Shown: positions 45,033 to 54,505 of the stretch, in pieces
How the letters are laid out: each line of letters begins with the position of its first letter
Position numbering within the stretch: position 1 is the first letter of the stretch
Translations under genes and position numbers: made by a program
The notes under the pieces: generated by a model
What the model saw: only the letters and a program-made list of their open reading frames with translations
Told to the model about the DNA's origin: nothing
The model's database searches: none
Source of the DNA: Dyella nitratireducens
GTDB taxonomy: Bacteria > Pseudomonadota > Gammaproteobacteria > Xanthomonadales > Rhodanobacteraceae
Assembly: GCF_014642835.1 (NCBI RefSeq)
Contig: NZ_BMJA01000001.1
Coordinates: 248,001-312,000, forward strand
Reading direction: 5' to 3'
Length of the DNA stretch: 64,000 nucleotides

Positions 45033-45707
45033 TCAGACCGAGGCCTTGTCGCCGGCAGCGACCGGTGTGCGGCGTGCACGCGGCGCAGTGCTGGGGGCGG
45101 AGAGCGTGAGATCGTCCAGTAGCAGCGTGGCCTGCTTTTCCATATCCACCACATAGCCGGCCACCTTGGAACGGAAATAGCGGTGCAGCACGTAGGCGGG
45201 AATGGCTACCGTCAAACCAGCAGCCGTGCAGATCAACGCCTCACCAATACCACCGGCCATCTTGGTGGGATCGGCCATGCCACCCACCATCACTTGCATG
45301 AACATGCGGATCAGGCCAATCACGGTACCGAACAGGCCGAGCAGTGGGCCAATCAGGGCGATGGTGCCGAGCGTGTTCAGATAACGCTCCATACGGTGCA
45401 CCACATGACGGCCGGTATCCTCGATGCGCTCCTTGATCAGCTCGCGCGAGTGATGGCGCACAGCCAACGCGGCAGCCAGCAATTCACCCAGCGGCGAGCC
45501 GGTCGCAAGTTTTTCCAGATGGGCCGGATCGAGCTGATCGGAACGCGCCCATTCGCGTACTTCTTGTGCCAATCCGGGTGGCAATACGTAGCTGCGCCGC
45601 AAGGTCCAGCACCGCTCCAGCACGATCGCCAGCGCCACCGCCGAGCAGATCAGGATGGGCGCCATCGCCCAACCACCTGCCATCAGAATCTGACCTAAAT
45701 CACCCAC
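45033..45707 (-). CDS. exbB: ExbB/TolQ-type proton channel protein
   Basis: Three-helix proton-channel subunit of the MotA/TolQ/ExbB family (224 residues). The conserved part is YLNTLGTIALIGPLLGLFGT followed by GLIRMFMQ, then GGIGEALICTAAGLTVAIPA. The start is probably a GTG at 45707 (GDLGQILMAGGW follows), which has GGGAG 8 bases upstream. The frame is open to 45794 with ATGs at 45749 and 45746, but those residues look less natural and the longest version would overlap comEC. Confidence 0.88.
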   Translation of the reverse strand: MGDLGQILMAGGWAMAPILICSAVALAIVLERCWTLRRSYVLPPGLAQEVREWARSDQLDPAHLEKLATGSPLGELLAAALAVRHHSRELIKERIEDTGRHVVHRMERYLNTLGTIALIGPLLGLFGTVIGLIRMFMQVMVGGMADPTKMAGGIGEALICTAAGLTVAIPAYVLHRYFRSKVAGYVVDMEKQATLLLDDLTLSAPSTAPRARRTPVAAGDKASV

Positions 45708-45781
45708 GGAAAAACTCCCGGCCCTGCCGCCTGCGCAAGCCAACATCATAGCAGTGATGCCGAAACGTACCGTGCGGCCAA

Positions 45782-48112
45782 TCACTCCCGCCAATAGCGC
45801 CGTTGTAGCAAGCGCCAGCGTGCCGCTACATAGGTGGGCGCCGCAGCCGGAAACTCAATCTGAACGGCACCGTCCACCGCGGTATTGAATACCGGCACAC
45901 CCGCGGCCGCGTAGCGCTGCATGACCTCCGGGCGCGGATGGCCGAAACGATTGCGCCAGCCGGCAGAGACCACGGCGAGTTCAGGCTGGACGGCTGTGAT
46001 GAAGTCCGCGCTGGAGGAACCGTTGCTGCCATGGTGAGGCACCTGCAGCACCGGTCGCGGCCCTGGCCCCAATGACGTGGCGACCGATGGTTCCGTATCC
46101 ATGGCGATATCGCCGGTGAGCAAAAGACGCCCCGCTCGCCCCTCGACCAGCAGCACACAGGAATGATCGTTCGCCGACGCGTTCGGCGTGGTCGCAGCGG
46201 GACTCAACACGCGAAAGCGCACGTCATCCCATATCCATTGCTGTCCAGCCAGGCATTGCGCCATCGATATCGACATGCGCCCAGGTTCACCGGAGTAGCG
46301 CTGCGCTGCTGGAAACGCCGCTGCCACGGCAGGCGCACCGCCGGCATGGTCGTTGTCGGCATGGCTGATCATCAGCATGTCCAGCCGATCGATACCCAGC
46401 GCGTACAGCGAAGGAATGACCACGGCGGCGCCCAGATCGTATTCCGATGGATAACGCGCGCCCGCGTCATAGACCAGAGCGTGATCGCGTGTGCGCACGA
46501 TGACAGCAAGCCCCTGCCCTACATCCAATACCCAGGCTTGGAACGCACCTGCGCTAGGTAGATGACGAACTGGCCAAAGCAGCGGCAAAAACAGGAGCAC
46601 GCCCAGCATGCGCAGTGGTACACCGCGCGGCATGAACAACCACACCGCGCCTAGCGTGGCGAACACGAGTGCCCAGGGTGCTACCGCCGGTAGATACCAA
46701 TGCGCACCAGGCCATGTCGCGCTCTGTTCAAGCATCCACCATTGCGCATGCGTCAGCCATTCGGCCACGCGCAGCACCGGTGCTGCCAACGGCGGGCAAA
46801 TCATCAGAAACAACATACCCAACAAGGCGCAAGGCACGATGACGAAACTCACGAAGGGCACCGCGACAAGATTGGACAAAGCACCCACCAGAGAAGCTTC
46901 GCCGAAGAACCACATCGTTAACGGCAGCAAGGCAACCGTCATCACGATCTGACCCAAGGTCAGTTCACGCAAGAAACCGCGCAGGCCACGTCCTTTTGCA
47001 TCCATGCAAAGGATCAGGAACGCCACACCAACGAACGAGAGCCAGAAGCCTGCTTCCAGCACGGCAGTAGGGTTCACCAGCAGAATCGCGATCATCGCCA
47101 TCGCCAGCGCGTGCGCCGAACCGGCGGCACGCCGGCTGCAACGTGCCAAGGCAAAAGCGCCGATCATCAGCATCGTGCGCACGGTGGGCATGCCCAAGCC
47201 GGCCAACGCACCGTAGGCGCTGGCCGCCGCCAATGCCGACATGGCTTGCACCTGTACGCGAGGGCATCGCAGCGCAAGCCAGGGCCATAGCCAATAAACG
47301 GCATAACACGACCACACGCCAAAGACGGCGGCAACGCCCACGTGAAAACCGGAAATGGCGATCAAGTGTGAGACGCCATTCGCACGCGCCACATCCCAGT
47401 CGTGCCGTTCAAGGCCACGCGTGTCACCGACCGTAAAGGCACGCAGCAAGGCAGCGTCATGTGGGTCTCGCACTCGTGCCTGGATGCCGTCAGTAAGCGA
47501 ACCACGTAAGCGATCCAGGCACCATGGCGCCACGCTCAAGCGCCCGTTGCCTGGATCGTCACGCACGTAGCCAATCGCTGCGATGCCGTGCGCGAGTGCG
47601 CTGCGCTCGCTATCGGCGCCGCCCGGATTGATCGTTCCACGTGGCCTGCGCAGACGCAGCAGCAGTTGCCAGCGCGAACAAGGTTCCGGTTCCGCGGATG
47701 GCTTGCCATACCAACTAATGCGCGCGCGTCCTTGCCATGCCATGGTTTGCCCGTCGTGGGTGGCTTGCTCGATATCGAACTGCACGCTGGTGGCGCCTGC
47801 CTTGGTTTGCGCCAAACCCACCACGTGGCCAACCACACGGAAATCCTGACCTTCCCAGTCTTTTGGCAAGCGCGCATCCATCGCCGAACTGCCTTGCCAT
47901 ACAGCCCATGCAAATCCGAACAGCAACAAGGACACCCAGCGGAAACGCGGAAGACGCCAGGCAAACATCAACGCGCATGCCACCAGGCTTGCCATCAGCC
48001 AACGCGGAGGCAGTACGGGAAGCCATTGGACGATGGATATGCCAGCCAATAGCGCCAGCGCCGATGCGATTGCGCTTGGCCATGCTCGCGCTTGTATTGC
48101 TCCCTCTGCCAT
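45782..48112 (-). CDS. comEC: DNA internalization protein ComEC/Rec2
   Basis: Inner-membrane channel for uptake of single-stranded DNA in natural transformation (776 residues). It shows an N-terminal DUF4131 region, the multi-helix competence domain (ANGVSHLIAISGFHVGVAA) and a C-terminal MBL-fold domain (LMISHADNDHAGG, LLLTGDIAMDTE and VPHHGSNGSSS). All three parts are intact, so the gene appears functional. Together with the PilZ gene it suggests competence, but this is only an inference. Confidence 0.93.
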   Translation of the reverse strand: MAEGAIQARAWPSAIASALALLAGISIVQWLPVLPPRWLMASLVACALMFAWRLPRFRWVSLLLFGFAWAVWQGSSAMDARLPKDWEGQDFRVVGHVVGLAQTKAGATSVQFDIEQATHDGQTMAWQGRARISWYGKPSAEPEPCSRWQLLLRLRRPRGTINPGGADSERSALAHGIAAIGYVRDDPGNGRLSVAPWCLDRLRGSLTDGIQARVRDPHDAALLRAFTVGDTRGLERHDWDVARANGVSHLIAISGFHVGVAAVFGVWSCYAVYWLWPWLALRCPRVQVQAMSALAAASAYGALAGLGMPTVRTMLMIGAFALARCSRRAAGSAHALAMAMIAILLVNPTAVLEAGFWLSFVGVAFLILCMDAKGRGLRGFLRELTLGQIVMTVALLPLTMWFFGEASLVGALSNLVAVPFVSFVIVPCALLGMLFLMICPPLAAPVLRVAEWLTHAQWWMLEQSATWPGAHWYLPAVAPWALVFATLGAVWLFMPRGVPLRMLGVLLFLPLLWPVRHLPSAGAFQAWVLDVGQGLAVIVRTRDHALVYDAGARYPSEYDLGAAVVIPSLYALGIDRLDMLMISHADNDHAGGAPAVAAAFPAAQRYSGEPGRMSISMAQCLAGQQWIWDDVRFRVLSPAATTPNASANDHSCVLLVEGRAGRLLLTGDIAMDTEPSVATSLGPGPRPVLQVPHHGSNGSSSADFITAVQPELAVVSAGWRNRFGHPRPEVMQRYAAAGVPVFNTAVDGAVQIEFPAAAPTYVAARWRLLQRRYWRE

Positions 48113-48158
48113 GCATGGAAGCTAGCGCAGGCAGAACGTGGAGCTTGTAGGGGCACGC

Positions 48159-48235
48159 GTAGGTTCGGGTGAGGTGCAGCCGAACCCCAACGTGGCGATA
48201 GGCATGGCAATGTTGGGGTTTGCACCCCAACCTAC
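48159..48235. repeat. REP-pair (REPIN-like) element, GTAGGTTGGGG family, copy 4
   Basis: The right unit, 48211-48235 (starting TGTTGGGGTTTGCACCCCAA), matches the other copies. The left unit, 48159-48193, has diverged (GTAGGTTCGGGTGAGG and CCGAACCCCAAC). It lies between comEC and lolD, 7 bases from the lolD stop codon. Confidence 0.85.
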
Positions 48236-48242
48236 GATTGCT

Positions 48243-48941
48243 TTACGCCTTGTCGCGCAACTCGCCGTTATGCAATTCCAGCGTGCGGTCCATCCGCGCA
48301 GCCAGGCGACTATCGTGGGTGACGAGGATGAAGCTGGTGCCGATCTCGCGATTCAATTCCAACATCAGCGCATACACCTGCGCGGCATTGTCTTCATCGA
48401 GATTACCGGTAGGCTCATCGCCCAACACGCAGGAGGGGCGCGTCACCAGTGCACGCGCCACGGCACAGCGCTGACGCTCACCGCCGGAAAGTTCGGCCGG
48501 CTTGTGCTCCAGACGCTTGCCCAGTCCCACGCGTTCCAACAGGGCCTTGGCCTGCTTCTGCGCTTCGGGAATACCGGTGCCGCGGATCATCAGCGGCATG
48601 CATACGTTTTCCAACGCGGTGAATTCGGGCAACAAGTGATGAAACTGATAGATGAAGCCCATCGAACGGTTGCGCACACGCCCGCGTTCGGCGTCAGACA
48701 GCTTGGAAAGCACCTGACCTTCCACTTCCACCTCACCGTTGGTGAGCGTATCCAGGCCGCCGATGATGTGCAGCAGCGTGCTTTTACCGGAACCCGAAGC
48801 ACCGACGATGGCCAGCGTTTCGCGCCGCTTGAGGGCAAAGCTGACGTCGGACAGCACCGGCGTGCGCAGATCGCCCTCCTCATAGGTTTTGGCAACGTGG
48901 CTGGCGCGCAGAACGATATCGTTGGTCATGGGATTACTCAT
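48243..48941 (-). CDS. lolD: Lipoprotein-releasing ABC transporter, ATPase LolD
   Basis: Energises release of outer-membrane lipoproteins from the inner membrane to LolA (232 residues). Walker A is IVGASGSGKSTLLH, the signature is ELSGGERQRCAVARAL and Walker B is VLGDEPTGNLDEDN. SMGFIYQFHHLLPEFTALEN is the LolD-type Q-loop. The start chosen is the ATG at 48941, which overlaps lolC by 8 bases; an ATG at 48929 (MTNDIVLRA) is an alternative. Confidence 0.95.
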   Translation of the reverse strand: MSNPMTNDIVLRASHVAKTYEEGDLRTPVLSDVSFALKRRETLAIVGASGSGKSTLLHIIGGLDTLTNGEVEVEGQVLSKLSDAERGRVRNRSMGFIYQFHHLLPEFTALENVCMPLMIRGTGIPEAQKQAKALLERVGLGKRLEHKPAELSGGERQRCAVARALVTRPSCVLGDEPTGNLDEDNAAQVYALMLELNREIGTSFILVTHDSRLAARMDRTLELHNGELRDKA

Positions 48942-50178
48942 AGCGCAGTGCCTGGGCCGGTTGCGTACGCGAGGCGCGCCATGCGGGATACAGCGTGGCA
49001 AGCAGAGAGAACAGGAAGGTGACCAGCGACACCCAGATCACGTCGTGCCAGTCGAGTTTGCTAGGCACTTCGCTGATGTAATAAACGTCCGGCGAAAGGA
49101 AGGTCACGCCCGTGACGTGTTCGATCCATTTGGCAATGGTGGGCAACTGCCATGAAAGCAGCGAACCCAGCCCCACGCCGAAACCGATACCGACAAACCC
49201 CACCAGCACGCCCTGCACCATGAACATGCCCATGATGCTGCGTGGTGTCGAACCCAAGGTCCGCAGGATGGCAATGTCCGCCTGCTTGTCGGTCACCAGC
49301 ATCATCAACATCGAAATCAGGTTGATCACCGCCACCAGGATGATCAGCGAGAGGATGATGAACATCACCTTCTTCTCCATCGAGATGGCGGTGAAGAAGT
49401 TGGCGTGGCTGTCCATCCAGGTAGTCACCATGTAGACCTGGCCCAGCGAATCGGCCAACTGGCGTGCTACAGGTTGTGCGTTGTACAGATCATCCAGCTT
49501 CAGGCGAATGCCGGTCGGGCCATCGATGCTTTTCAGCTGTTCTGCGTTGTGGAGGTTGATCAGGCCGAGGCCGGAATCGAACTCCTCCATGCCCATCTCG
49601 AAAATACCGCTTACGGTGAAGCCACGGATGCGCGGTACCGCGCCCAATGGCGTCGCACGCAGCTCCGGTACCACCATGGTGACCTTGTCGCCCACGTTTA
49701 AACCAAGCTGCAAGGCGAGATCCTTACCGAGGACGATATTCCAGTCATCCGACTTAAGCGAATCGAACGAACCGGCAATCATGTGCTTGTTGATATCCGA
49801 CACATCCGGTTCTTTTGCGGTATCAATGCCGCGCACGATCGCGCCGCTGGAGCGCTGTCCTTGCAGGAAGGACTGAATCTCTACATAAGGCGCGGCGCCA
49901 CGCACGTGCGGGTTGGCTTTTACTTGCTGCAAGGCGTACTGCCAGTTCTGCACCGGCTCGCCCGGCAGGCCGGACACCGTGGCATCGGAAATCGCACCGA
50001 GAATGCGTGAACGAAGCTGGGAATCGAAACCGTTCATCACCGACATCACCGTGATCAAGGCCATCACGCTGATGGTGATGCACACAATGGACACGGTGGA
50101 GATGAATGAAATGAACTGGTTGCGCCGCTTGGCGCGGACGTAGCGCAGGCCGATGAAAAGCTCGAGCGGTCGGAACAT
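48934..50178 (-). CDS. lolC: Lipoprotein-releasing ABC transporter, permease LolC/LolE type
   Basis: Membrane subunit of the Lol transporter (414 residues). A first helix (about 25-48) is followed by a large periplasmic domain and three more helices near 270-295, 315-345 and 380-400. The N-terminus PLELFIGLRYVRAKRRNQFISF and the C-terminus LYPAWRASRTQPAQALRYE are family-typical. Only one permease gene lies here, so it may form a homodimer (LolF-like), or a LolE may be encoded elsewhere. Confidence 0.93.
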   Translation of the reverse strand: MFRPLELFIGLRYVRAKRRNQFISFISTVSIVCITISVMALITVMSVMNGFDSQLRSRILGAISDATVSGLPGEPVQNWQYALQQVKANPHVRGAAPYVEIQSFLQGQRSSGAIVRGIDTAKEPDVSDINKHMIAGSFDSLKSDDWNIVLGKDLALQLGLNVGDKVTMVVPELRATPLGAVPRIRGFTVSGIFEMGMEEFDSGLGLINLHNAEQLKSIDGPTGIRLKLDDLYNAQPVARQLADSLGQVYMVTTWMDSHANFFTAISMEKKVMFIILSLIILVAVINLISMLMMLVTDKQADIAILRTLGSTPRSIMGMFMVQGVLVGFVGIGFGVGLGSLLSWQLPTIAKWIEHVTGVTFLSPDVYYISEVPSKLDWHDVIWVSLVTFLFSLLATLYPAWRASRTQPAQALRYE

Positions 50179-50275
50179 GGAGGCTTCGCTTGTGGGATAT
50201 GGGCGGCGGGCCGTAGGAATCCGTGAGACCGCGCCGCGCGCGCAGAGTGCCCGAAGCGGGGCAATGCGGCAACCG

Positions 50276-50707
50276 TCAGGCCGGTTCCTCGGTGGCTTTC
50301 CGCATCACGGCTAGTCGCATTCGCAGACGTCGCCGGATGTCCGAATCGGTGTTGTCGGGCATCAGCCAGAGCGTGAGCTTGCCGTAGCGGCTACTGGTCA
50401 ATCGAAGCAGCACCAACTGGCGGACGATTCGGAACGACACCAGCGTGGCCACATCATCCCCGCCATCCAGCCCTCGCAAGGTCCAACCGCTTTGGTCGGC
50501 CCAGCCTACCGCGTAAATCGGCAATGACAGGCGGCGGATGGCGTGCACACACCCCGCAACCGACGCCAACATCAGCACCAAGCGAGCAAGCAACGGTAGG
50601 CCCGATACGACTGTGGCCAGTAGCGCCAGACCCGTGACACCTGCGAACAGACGCGGCACCCAGCGCGAAGGCCGGTATTCAAAGCCGATGGCGGGCGCGG
50701 ATGTCAT
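50276..50707 (-). CDS. ygfX: YgfX (CptA) family membrane protein
   Basis: A 143-residue protein with two N-terminal helices (about 17-35 and 40-58), followed by a cytoplasmic domain (WTLRGLDGGDDVATLVSFRI). It overlaps the end of sdhE by 29 bases, the conserved sdhE-ygfX arrangement. In E. coli YgfX has been described as a toxin that affects cell shape, with SdhE (CptB) as antitoxin, but a role linked to SdhE and flavoprotein function has also been proposed. Sequence conservation in this family is low; neighbourhood is the main evidence. Confidence 0.82.
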   Translation of the reverse strand: MTSAPAIGFEYRPSRWVPRLFAGVTGLALLATVVSGLPLLARLVLMLASVAGCVHAIRRLSLPIYAVGWADQSGWTLRGLDGGDDVATLVSFRIVRQLVLLRLTSSRYGKLTLWLMPDNTDSDIRRRLRMRLAVMRKATEEPA

Positions 50708-50927
50708 CGATGATCGCCTGCCAATCAGCGCGTGACGGTTTGGCGTGGCCCATGACCCAGTCCCACAGGTCCGGGTCTTGCACGTCGAGCAGTTCGTCGA
50801 AAGCTTGTTGCAGGGCTGCGTCGGCAGTAGGAAACGAGGTTTCCAGCCAGCCGCCGAATAGGGCGTCCAGTTCGCGCGTGCCGCGGCGGGTGCGCCAGCG
50901 CAGGCGTTTTAGGCGGGCTTCGTCCAT
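50679..50927 (-). CDS. sdhE: FAD assembly factor SdhE
   Basis: Small factor (82 residues) that helps covalent attachment of FAD to SdhA (SDHAF2/Sdh5 family). The motif is WRTRRGTRELDALFGGWLE, which contains the essential RGxxE, and DLWDWVMG is at the C-terminal half. It follows sdhB by about 90 bases, separated by a long perfect hairpin at 50969-51008. Confidence 0.94.
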   Translation of the reverse strand: MDEARLKRLRWRTRRGTRELDALFGGWLETSFPTADAALQQAFDELLDVQDPDLWDWVMGHAKPSRADWQAIIDDIRARHRL

Positions 50928-50968
50928 CTACCCTCATCCATTAGGAGTTGAGGCATACCCTCAAACTT

Positions 50969-51008
50969 CCGTGCCGTCATTCCCGCGAAAGCGGGAATGA
51001 CGGCACGG
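50969..51008. repeat. 18-bp perfect stem-loop between sdhB and sdhE
   Basis: CCGTGCCGTCATTCCCGC (50969-50986) and its exact inverse (50991-51008) flank a GAAA tetraloop. This is a REP-like hairpin whose core, GTCATTCCCGC, resembles repeats common in proteobacterial genomes. It begins 10 bases after the sdhB stop and could reduce transcription into sdhE or protect the sdh mRNA. Confidence 0.88.
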
Positions 51009-51017
51009 GGATACCCA

Positions 51018-51800
51018 TCAAGTTGACCGCCGCTCGACCAGCAACTTCTTGATCTCCGCAATCGCCTTGGCCGGATTCAATCCTTTCGGGCACGTGCGCG
51101 CGCAGTTCATGATGGTGTGGCAGCGATACAGCTTGAACGGATCTTCCAGATCATCCAGACGGGCGCCGGTGTCTTCGTCGCGCGAGTCAACGATCCAGCG
51201 GTAGGCCTGCAGGAGGATCGCTGGGCCCAGGTAACGGTCGCCGTTCCACCAGTAGCTCGGGCAGCTGGTCGAGCAGCAAGCACACAGAATGCACTCATAC
51301 AGGCCGTCGAGCTTCTTGCGATCTTCCGGCGATTGCAGGCGCTCACGATCCGGCGCCGCACTCTGCGTACGCAGCCACGGACGGATCGAGGCGAACTGAG
51401 CGTAGAAGTGCGTGAGATCCGGTACCAGATCCTTCACCACCGGCATATGCGGCAGCGGGTAGATCTTCACATCACCCGACGCGCACTCTTCGATGGACCG
51501 GGTGCAGGCCAGCGTATTGGTGCCATCGATGTTCATCGCGCAGGAACCGCAAATGCCTTCACGGCAGGAGCGGCGCAGCGTGAGCGTGGGATCGATCTCG
51601 TTCTTGATCTTCAGCAGTGCGTCCAGAACCATCGGGCCGCACGCGGCCAGATCGACCTCATACGTGTCGATACGCGGGTTCTGGCCATCGTCCGGCGACC
51701 AGCGATAAATGCGGAACGTCCGCGGTTTCTTCGCGTCCTTCGCCGGATAGTGCTTGCCCGGCTGGATTTTCGAATTCTTGGGTAGCGTGAACTCGGCCAC
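51018..51800 (-). CDS. sdhB: Succinate dehydrogenase iron-sulfur subunit
   Basis: Carries electrons from FAD to quinone (260 residues) through three clusters: [2Fe-2S] in [19 protein letters not shown], [4Fe-4S] in [16 protein letters not shown] and [3Fe-4S] in [17 protein letters not shown]. All ligands are present. It is the last structural gene of the operon, 24 bases after sdhA. Confidence 0.98.
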   Translation of the reverse strand: MAEFTLPKNSKIQPGKHYPAKDAKKPRTFRIYRWSPDDGQNPRIDTYEVDLAACGPMVLDALLKIKNEIDPTLTLRRSCREGICGSCAMNIDGTNTLACTRSIEECASGDVKIYPLPHMPVVKDLVPDLTHFYAQFASIRPWLRTQSAAPDRERLQSPEDRKKLDGLYECILCACCSTSCPSYWWNGDRYLGPAILLQAYRWIVDSRDEDTGARLDDLEDPFKLYRCHTIMNCARTCPKGLNPAKAIAEIKKLLVERRST

Positions 51801-51824
51801 GATTGCCTCTCCAGTCGGTAATGC

Positions 51825-53612
51825 TTAATAGACGCGCTTCTTCGGCGGCACAACCTCGACCTCACCGGTCAAGGTGTACATGTGCACCGGGCGGAAATCG
51901 AAGCTGACCTTGCCATCGTTATCGACGCTGGCCATGGTGTGCTTCTGCCAGTTGTGATCGTCGCGGTCAGGGAAGTCCTCATGCGCATGCGCACCGCGGC
52001 TTTCGTGACGCTGTTCGGCCGAATACATCGTGGCGACCGCCTGGCCCAGCAGGTTGGACAGTTCCAGCGTTTCGATCAGGTCCGAGTTCCACACCATCGA
52101 ACGATCGCTGACGCGCACGTCCTGGAACGAGTCGTATACCTGTGAAATTTTCTTGCAGCCCGCCTGCAGCGATTCGCTGGTGCGGAACACCGCGGCGTCA
52201 TCCTGCATGGTGCGCTGCATGTTGGCGCGAATCTTCGCAGTCGGCGTGCCGCCATTGGCGTGGCGTAGGCCGTCAAAGCGCGATAGCGCCTTGTCCAATG
52301 CACTGGATGGCAGATCCTTGTGAGCCTGGCCCGGCTTGACGATTTCAGCGCAGCGATGCGACACGGCGCGGCCGAACACCACCAGGTCGAGCAGCGAGTT
52401 GGAGCCGAGACGGTTGGCGCCATGCACCGATACACACGCAGCCTCGCCGATGGCGAACAGGCCCGGCACCACGGCGTCGACGTTGTCGCCCTTCTTCTGC
52501 ACGACTTCGCCGTGATAGTTGGTCGGGATGCCGCCCATGTTGTAGTGCACGGTCGGCAACACCGGAATCGGCTCCTTGGTGACATCCACGCCCGCAAAGA
52601 TGCGCGCGGATTCGGCGATGCCCGGCAGGCGCTCGTGGATCACTTCCGGACCGAGGTGCATCAGGTTCAGATGCACGTGATCCTTGTGTTCGCCTACGCC
52701 ACGCCCCTCGCGGATCTCCATGGTCATCGCGCGGCTGACTACGTCGCGCGAGGCGAGATCCTTGGCGCTCGGTGCATAGCGTTCCATGAAACGCTCGCCC
52801 TTGGCGTTGGTGAGGTAACCACCTTCGCCACGCACGCCTTCGGTGATCAGGCAGCCGGCGCCGTAGATGCCGGTGGGATGGAACTGCACAAACTCCATAT
52901 CCTGCAGCGCGAGACCGGAACGCAGCACCATGCCGCCGCCGTCGCCCGTGCAGGTATGCGCGGAAGTGGCGCTGAAGTAAGCGCGACCGTAACCGCCTGT
53001 TGCCAACACGACGGACTGGCCACGGAACAGGTGCAAGGCGCCCTCATTCATGTCGAGCGCCAACACACCGCGGCACACGCCCTCGTCGTCGAAGATCAGG
53101 TCGATGGCGAAGTATTCGATGAAGAAGGTAGCGTCATGCGCCAGCGCCTGCTGGTACAGCGTGTGCAGGATCGCGTGACCCGTGCGGTCAGCCGCGGCGC
53201 AAGTGCGCTGTGCAGTGCCCTTGCCGTAGTGCGTGGTCATGCCGCCGAAGGGGCGCTGGTAGATACGGCCGTCGTCGGTGCGCGAGAACGGCACGCCATA
53301 GTGTTCCAGCTCCAGGATCGAAGGAATGGCCTCGCGGCACATGTATTCGATGGCGTCCTGATCACCCAGCCAATCCGACCCTTTGATGGTGTCGTAGAAG
53401 TGGAAGCGCCAGTCGTCCTCGCCCATGTTGCCGAGGGCGGCAGCGATACCACCCTGCGCTGCGACCGTATGCGAACGGGTCGGGAATACCTTGGTAATGC
53501 ACGCGGCCTTCAGGCCCTTTTCGGCCAGACCGAACGTGGCGCGCAGGCCGGCGCCGCCGGCACCCACCACGATCACGTCATATTTGTGCTGCTGAACTTT
53601 GTAGGCTTCCAT
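51825..53612 (-). CDS. sdhA: Succinate dehydrogenase flavoprotein subunit
   Basis: Oxidises succinate to fumarate in the TCA cycle (595 residues). FAD-binding [19 protein letters not shown] is near the N-terminus, and the His that bonds FAD is in [19 protein letters not shown]. The active-site region ([20 protein letters not shown]) and the C-terminal RP(V)HMYTL stretch are typical. The start is the ATG at 53612 ([12 protein letters not shown]), 5 bases after sdhD. The frame is open well upstream through sdhD and sdhC, but that part is a shadow of those genes. Confidence 0.98.
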   Translation of the reverse strand: MEAYKVQQHKYDVIVVGAGGAGLRATFGLAEKGLKAACITKVFPTRSHTVAAQGGIAAALGNMGEDDWRFHFYDTIKGSDWLGDQDAIEYMCREAIPSILELEHYGVPFSRTDDGRIYQRPFGGMTTHYGKGTAQRTCAAADRTGHAILHTLYQQALAHDATFFIEYFAIDLIFDDEGVCRGVLALDMNEGALHLFRGQSVVLATGGYGRAYFSATSAHTCTGDGGGMVLRSGLALQDMEFVQFHPTGIYGAGCLITEGVRGEGGYLTNAKGERFMERYAPSAKDLASRDVVSRAMTMEIREGRGVGEHKDHVHLNLMHLGPEVIHERLPGIAESARIFAGVDVTKEPIPVLPTVHYNMGGIPTNYHGEVVQKKGDNVDAVVPGLFAIGEAACVSVHGANRLGSNSLLDLVVFGRAVSHRCAEIVKPGQAHKDLPSSALDKALSRFDGLRHANGGTPTAKIRANMQRTMQDDAAVFRTSESLQAGCKKISQVYDSFQDVRVSDRSMVWNSDLIETLELSNLLGQAVATMYSAEQRHESRGAHAHEDFPDRDDHNWQKHTMASVDNDGKVSFDFRPVHMYTLTGEVEVVPPKKRVY

Positions 53613-53617
53613 CGACC

Positions 53618-54013
53618 TCAGGCTCCCAGTGCGATGCGCAGCACGGCCAGCGTGCCGCCCAGCACGCTCAACACGGCGATAAACTTGATGGCCACCATCA
53701 GGAAAATTTCCTTCCAGCGGGTATGTACGTAGTCTTCGATGACTACCTGCAGCCCGAGCACGGCGTGCCAGAACATAGTGATAAGGAAGGCAATCAACAG
53801 CACCGCGTTCCACGGCCTGGCGACCACAGCGCGCATGGTTGCGTAATCGCTGTGCAAGTGACCCAGCACCAGCACCACAAACCACAGCCCCAACACCACC
53901 AGGCCAGTGGCGGTGGTGCGCTGGGTCCACCAGTGGCTCACGCCGAACTGAGCCGAACCCAGGCCACGTGCCCGCTTTAAGGGATGCCGCAAATCTTTCG
54001 CGTTCGCACTCAT
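53618..54013 (-). CDS. sdhD: Succinate dehydrogenase membrane anchor subunit D
   Basis: Hydrophobic anchor (131 residues) with three predicted helices (about 40-60, 71-92 and 102-125). Together with SdhC it binds heme b and quinone. [19 protein letters not shown] contains the His and the DYVH motif seen in this family. The start is the ATG at 54013, which overlaps the sdhC stop (ATGA). Confidence 0.93.
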   Translation of the reverse strand: MSANAKDLRHPLKRARGLGSAQFGVSHWWTQRTTATGLVVLGLWFVVLVLGHLHSDYATMRAVVARPWNAVLLIAFLITMFWHAVLGLQVVIEDYVHTRWKEIFLMVAIKFIAVLSVLGGTLAVLRIALGA

Positions 54014-54405
54014 GCAGCACCTCCGGCGGACAGCGCGTAGCCAACAACAATAAGCGTGAGCAGCAAGCTGACGATCACCGATGCCCAGCTGGATCGCACG
54101 AACTGGACGATGGCGTAGCCCGCGCCCGCATCCTGCACCAGGTGACGGATGCCGTTGCATAGGTGATAGAAGAACGACCAGGTCCAGCCAATCAGCAGGA
54201 TGATGCCGATCGGGCTGCCCATGCAGATCTTGAACTGGTTAAAGGCGTCCTCGCCGGCAGCCAGGGCGCCCAGCCACCATACGAAGATCAAGGCCCCCAC
54301 CGAAAGGGCAATGCCGGTGGCGCGATGCAGGATGGAGGTCACCATCTGCACTTGCCACTTATATATCTGTAGATGCGGTGAAAGCGGTCGTTGCGTCTCT
54401 GCCAT
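54010..54405 (-). CDS. sdhC: Succinate dehydrogenase cytochrome b556 subunit
   Basis: Heme-binding anchor (131 residues) with three helices. [13 protein letters not shown] and [14 protein letters not shown] are the family signatures, and the axial heme His is in [15 protein letters not shown]. An AGGA lies 9 bases before the ATG. It is preceded by the DUF1674 gene, 100 bases away. Confidence 0.96.
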   Translation of the reverse strand: MAETQRPLSPHLQIYKWQVQMVTSILHRATGIALSVGALIFVWWLGALAAGEDAFNQFKICMGSPIGIILLIGWTWSFFYHLCNGIRHLVQDAGAGYAIVQFVRSSWASVIVSLLLTLIVVGYALSAGGAA

Positions 54406-54505
54406 GGCGGCTATCCTGGGGTGGAATCGCTAATGCCCGCGCACTACCCCCGCTCCGCTCACCGGTGCCTCGCGCCAACACCGTGGCGCAAACGGCGCAA
54501 CAGTG

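Noticed and set aside
24394..48235. Repeated GTAGGTTGGGG units considered as CRISPR repeats
   Set aside because: They are few, far apart, palindromic in pairs and at gene ends, with no regular spacers and no cas genes nearby.
50276..50927. sdhE-ygfX as a toxin-antitoxin module
   Set aside because: The pair has been described that way in E. coli, but the position next to sdhB and the RGxxE motif favour a flavinylation role; I do not list it as a defence or addiction system.
52320..53732. 470-codon plus-strand open frame
   Set aside because: It is antisense to sdhA, whose cofactor motifs are all intact; the translated plus frame has no family features.
51825..54050. Extended 741-codon version of sdhA
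   Set aside because: The additional residues lie out of frame across sdhD and sdhC, which are clearly coding; the ATG at 53612 gives the normal N-terminus.
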